Of a stretch of DNA of 5,684 bases, positions 4,344 to 5,684 are shown in pieces. Each line of letters begins with the position of its first letter. The first letter of the stretch is position 1. Below the pieces are notes generated by a model, which saw only the letters and a program-made list of their open reading frames with translations, had not been told where the DNA came from and made no database searches. The translations under genes and the position numbers were made by a program. Source of the stretch: an uncultured Pseudomonadota bacterium (GTDB taxonomy: Bacteria > Pseudomonadota > Gammaproteobacteria > Burkholderiales > Thiobacillaceae); assembly GCA_903918705.1 (NCBI GenBank), contig CAIXFP010000744.1, forward strand, positions 1-5,684, in the 5' to 3' direction.

Positions 4344-5684
4344 CTATTCCCGCCGCCAGGTCGTCCCCTGGGGTCCGTCCTCCAGGACGATGCCGGCGGC
4401 CTTGAGCTCGTCGCGAATGGCGTCGGAGCGCTTGAAGTCCTTCGCCTTGCGGGCGGCCAGACGGTCATCGATAAGGGACTGGATACGCTCCGGGGTATAA
4501 CCATCGTCACTGGCCGGCCCGGCTTGCAGGTACTCCTCCGGGTCGCGCTGCAGCAACCCGAGAACGCCGCCCAGAGTTTGCAGCAGGCCGGCCTGTGCCG
4601 GGTCGCGGCTCCGGTTCACCTCGGCGGCCAGGTCGAACAGCGCCGCCAGCGCCTCCGGGGTGTTGAAGTCGTCGTCCATGGCGGCCTTGAAGCGGGCCGG
4701 CAGCGGGGCGGTACAATTTATGTGCCCCTCCCCCCCAGGGGTAAGCAGCGCCTTGGCGGGCGTCGTTTGCCCGACTAGTCGATTGCTTAGGGGTTCCATC
4801 AGAGGGGCCAGAGGAGAGGAAAACCCGCGCAGCGCCGTATACAACCGGTTCAGCGCCGCCTTCGCGTCGTCCAGATGCTGGTCCGAGTAGTTCAGCGGGC
4901 TGCGATAGTGGGCGCGCAGGATGAAGAAGCGCACCACCTCGGCGTCGTACTTCTCCAGCACCTCGCGGATGGTGAAGAAATTGCCCAGGCTTTTCGACAT
5001 CTTCTCGTCGTCGATGCGAACGAAGCCGTTGTGCAGCCAGTAATTCACGAATTTGCAGCCGTGCGCACCTTCCGACTGGGCGATCTCGTTCTCGTGGTGG
5101 GGGAACTGCAAATCCTGGCCGCCGCCGTGGATGTCGAAATGCCGGCCGAGCAGATCGCTGCCCATGGCCGAGCACTCGATGTGCCAGCCGGGCCGGCCCG
5201 GCCCCCAGGGCGAGGGCCAGGATGGCTCGCCCGGTTTGGCCGCCTTCCACAGCACGAAGTCCATGGCGTCGCGCTTGAACGGGTCAATCTCCACCCGCTC
5301 GCCGGCGCGCAGGTCTTCCAGGGTCTTGCCGGACAACTGGCCGTAGCTGGGGAAACTGCCCACCGCGTAGTAGACGTCGCCGTTGCTGGCGGCGTAGGCG
5401 TGGTCGCGGTCTATCAGGGTCTGGATCATGGTGAGCATCTTGCCCACGTATTCCGTGGCGCGCGGCTCGTGGTCGGGCGGCAGCACGCCGAGGGCCACGC
5501 TGTCCTCGTGCATGGCGTCGATGAAGCGCTGGGTCAAGGCGGTGAAGGGCTCGCCGTTGTCGAAGGCGCGCTTGATGATCTTGTCGTCGATGTCGGTGAT
5601 GTTGCGAACGTAGGTGACCTCAAAGCCGGAAGCCCGCAGCCAGCGGGTGATCATGTCGAACACCACCAGCACCCGGGCATGGCC
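4344..5684 (-). CDS. cysS: Cysteinyl-tRNA synthetase, 5' end beyond window
   Basis: This class I enzyme charges tRNA-Cys with cysteine using ATP, in the cytoplasm. The visible 446 residues begin at the Gly-His that ends the HIGH motif, so about 38 N-terminal residues, including the first zinc-binding Cys, lie outside. Visible marks are YVRNITDIDDKIIKRA, PSWPSPWGPGRPGWHIECSAM (zinc Cys), FPHHENEIAQSEG (zinc His and Glu) and the signature EKMSKSLGNFF. The DALR-like anticodon region follows, and the ending GIVLEDGPQGTTWRRE is almost the same as in the E. coli enzyme. Between LYTALRG and ARFKAAMDDDFNTPE there are 42 residues where E. coli has 14. This linker is listed separately. It joins the catalytic part to the tRNA-binding part and can probably tolerate length change. 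As an essential gene it is expected to be intact. Confidence 0.97.
   Translation of the reverse strand, partial: GHARVLVVFDMITRWLRASGFEVTYVRNITDIDDKIIKRAFDNGEPFTALTQRFIDAMHEDSVALGVLPPDHEPRATEYVGKMLTMIQTLIDRDHAYAASNGDVYYAVGSFPSYGQLSGKTLEDLRAGERVEIDPFKRDAMDFVLWKAAKPGEPSWPSPWGPGRPGWHIECSAMGSDLLGRHFDIHGGGQDLQFPHHENEIAQSEGAHGCKFVNYWLHNGFVRIDDEKMSKSLGNFFTIREVLEKYDAEVVRFFILRAHYRSPLNYSDQHLDDAKAALNRLYTALRGFSSPLAPLMEPLSNRLVGQTTPAKALLTPGGEGHINCTAPLPARFKAAMDDDFNTPEALAALFDLAAEVNRSRDPAQAGLLQTLGGVLGLLQRDPEEYLQAGPASDDGYTPERIQSLIDDRLAARKAKDFKRSDAIRDELKAAGIVLEDGPQGTTWRRE
4698..4823 (-). repeat. In-frame insertion within cysS, likely structured repeat
   Basis: These 42 codons (FSSPLAPLMEPL to HINCTAPLP) replace a 14-residue linker in E. 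coli CysS. The codons here are unlike the rest of the gene: CTA twice, CGA, ATA and AAT twice in a short stretch. The DNA has structure: a C-run/G-run at 4724-4742, a CGGGC/GCCCG hairpin near 4756-4772, the palindrome CGACTAGTCG at 4773-4782, and TAAGCA/TGCTTA inverted words. This fits an inserted small mobile repeat kept because it preserves the frame. The exact ends and the family are not known. Confidence 0.5.

Overview
This GC-rich window carries five protein-coding genes, all read from the minus strand. Two of them run off the window edges. The protein families, the codon bias towards G or C, a candidate NtrC/sigma-54 control region and a candidate FNR/Anr box all suggest a proteobacterium. 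A respiratory beta-proteobacterium, or a related gamma-proteobacterium, is the most likely host. There is no phage, transposase, CRISPR array or RNA gene that I can support.

In the order of transcription (right to left), the genes are as follows. (1) cysS, cysteinyl-tRNA synthetase, is cut at its N-terminus by the right edge. It has an unusual insertion of about 28 residues with atypical codons. (2) A stand-alone HDOD-domain protein starts 65 bases after the cysS stop, possibly in the same transcript. (3) A 72-residue orphan protein follows after a 202-base gap and has a good ribosome binding site. (4) A small secreted class I cytochrome c has a candidate FNR/Anr box upstream and a hairpin just past its stop. 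(5) After a 435-base gap comes a large transglutaminase-like/DUF2126 protein. Its C-terminus lies past the left edge.

The most interesting part is the 435-base gap. It holds a near-textbook NtrC site (GCACC-N5-GGTGC), a possible second half-site 42 bases closer to the gene, and a near-consensus sigma-54 -24/-12 element. These sit in the right order and at the usual distances before the transglutaminase/DUF2126 start codon. Together they predict nitrogen-starvation control of this poorly understood peptide-processing system. In other bacteria the family is commonly encoded with alpha-E, ATP-grasp and Anbu (proteasome-like) proteins.

A second theme is small palindromic or structured repeats. 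One with a CCCTTT/AAAGGG hairpin sits in frame inside the transglutaminase gene. A second structured insert sits in frame inside cysS. A third hairpin lies between genes after the cytochrome gene. The genes otherwise look like ordinary chromosomal housekeeping, signalling and respiratory genes with no obvious shared pathway.
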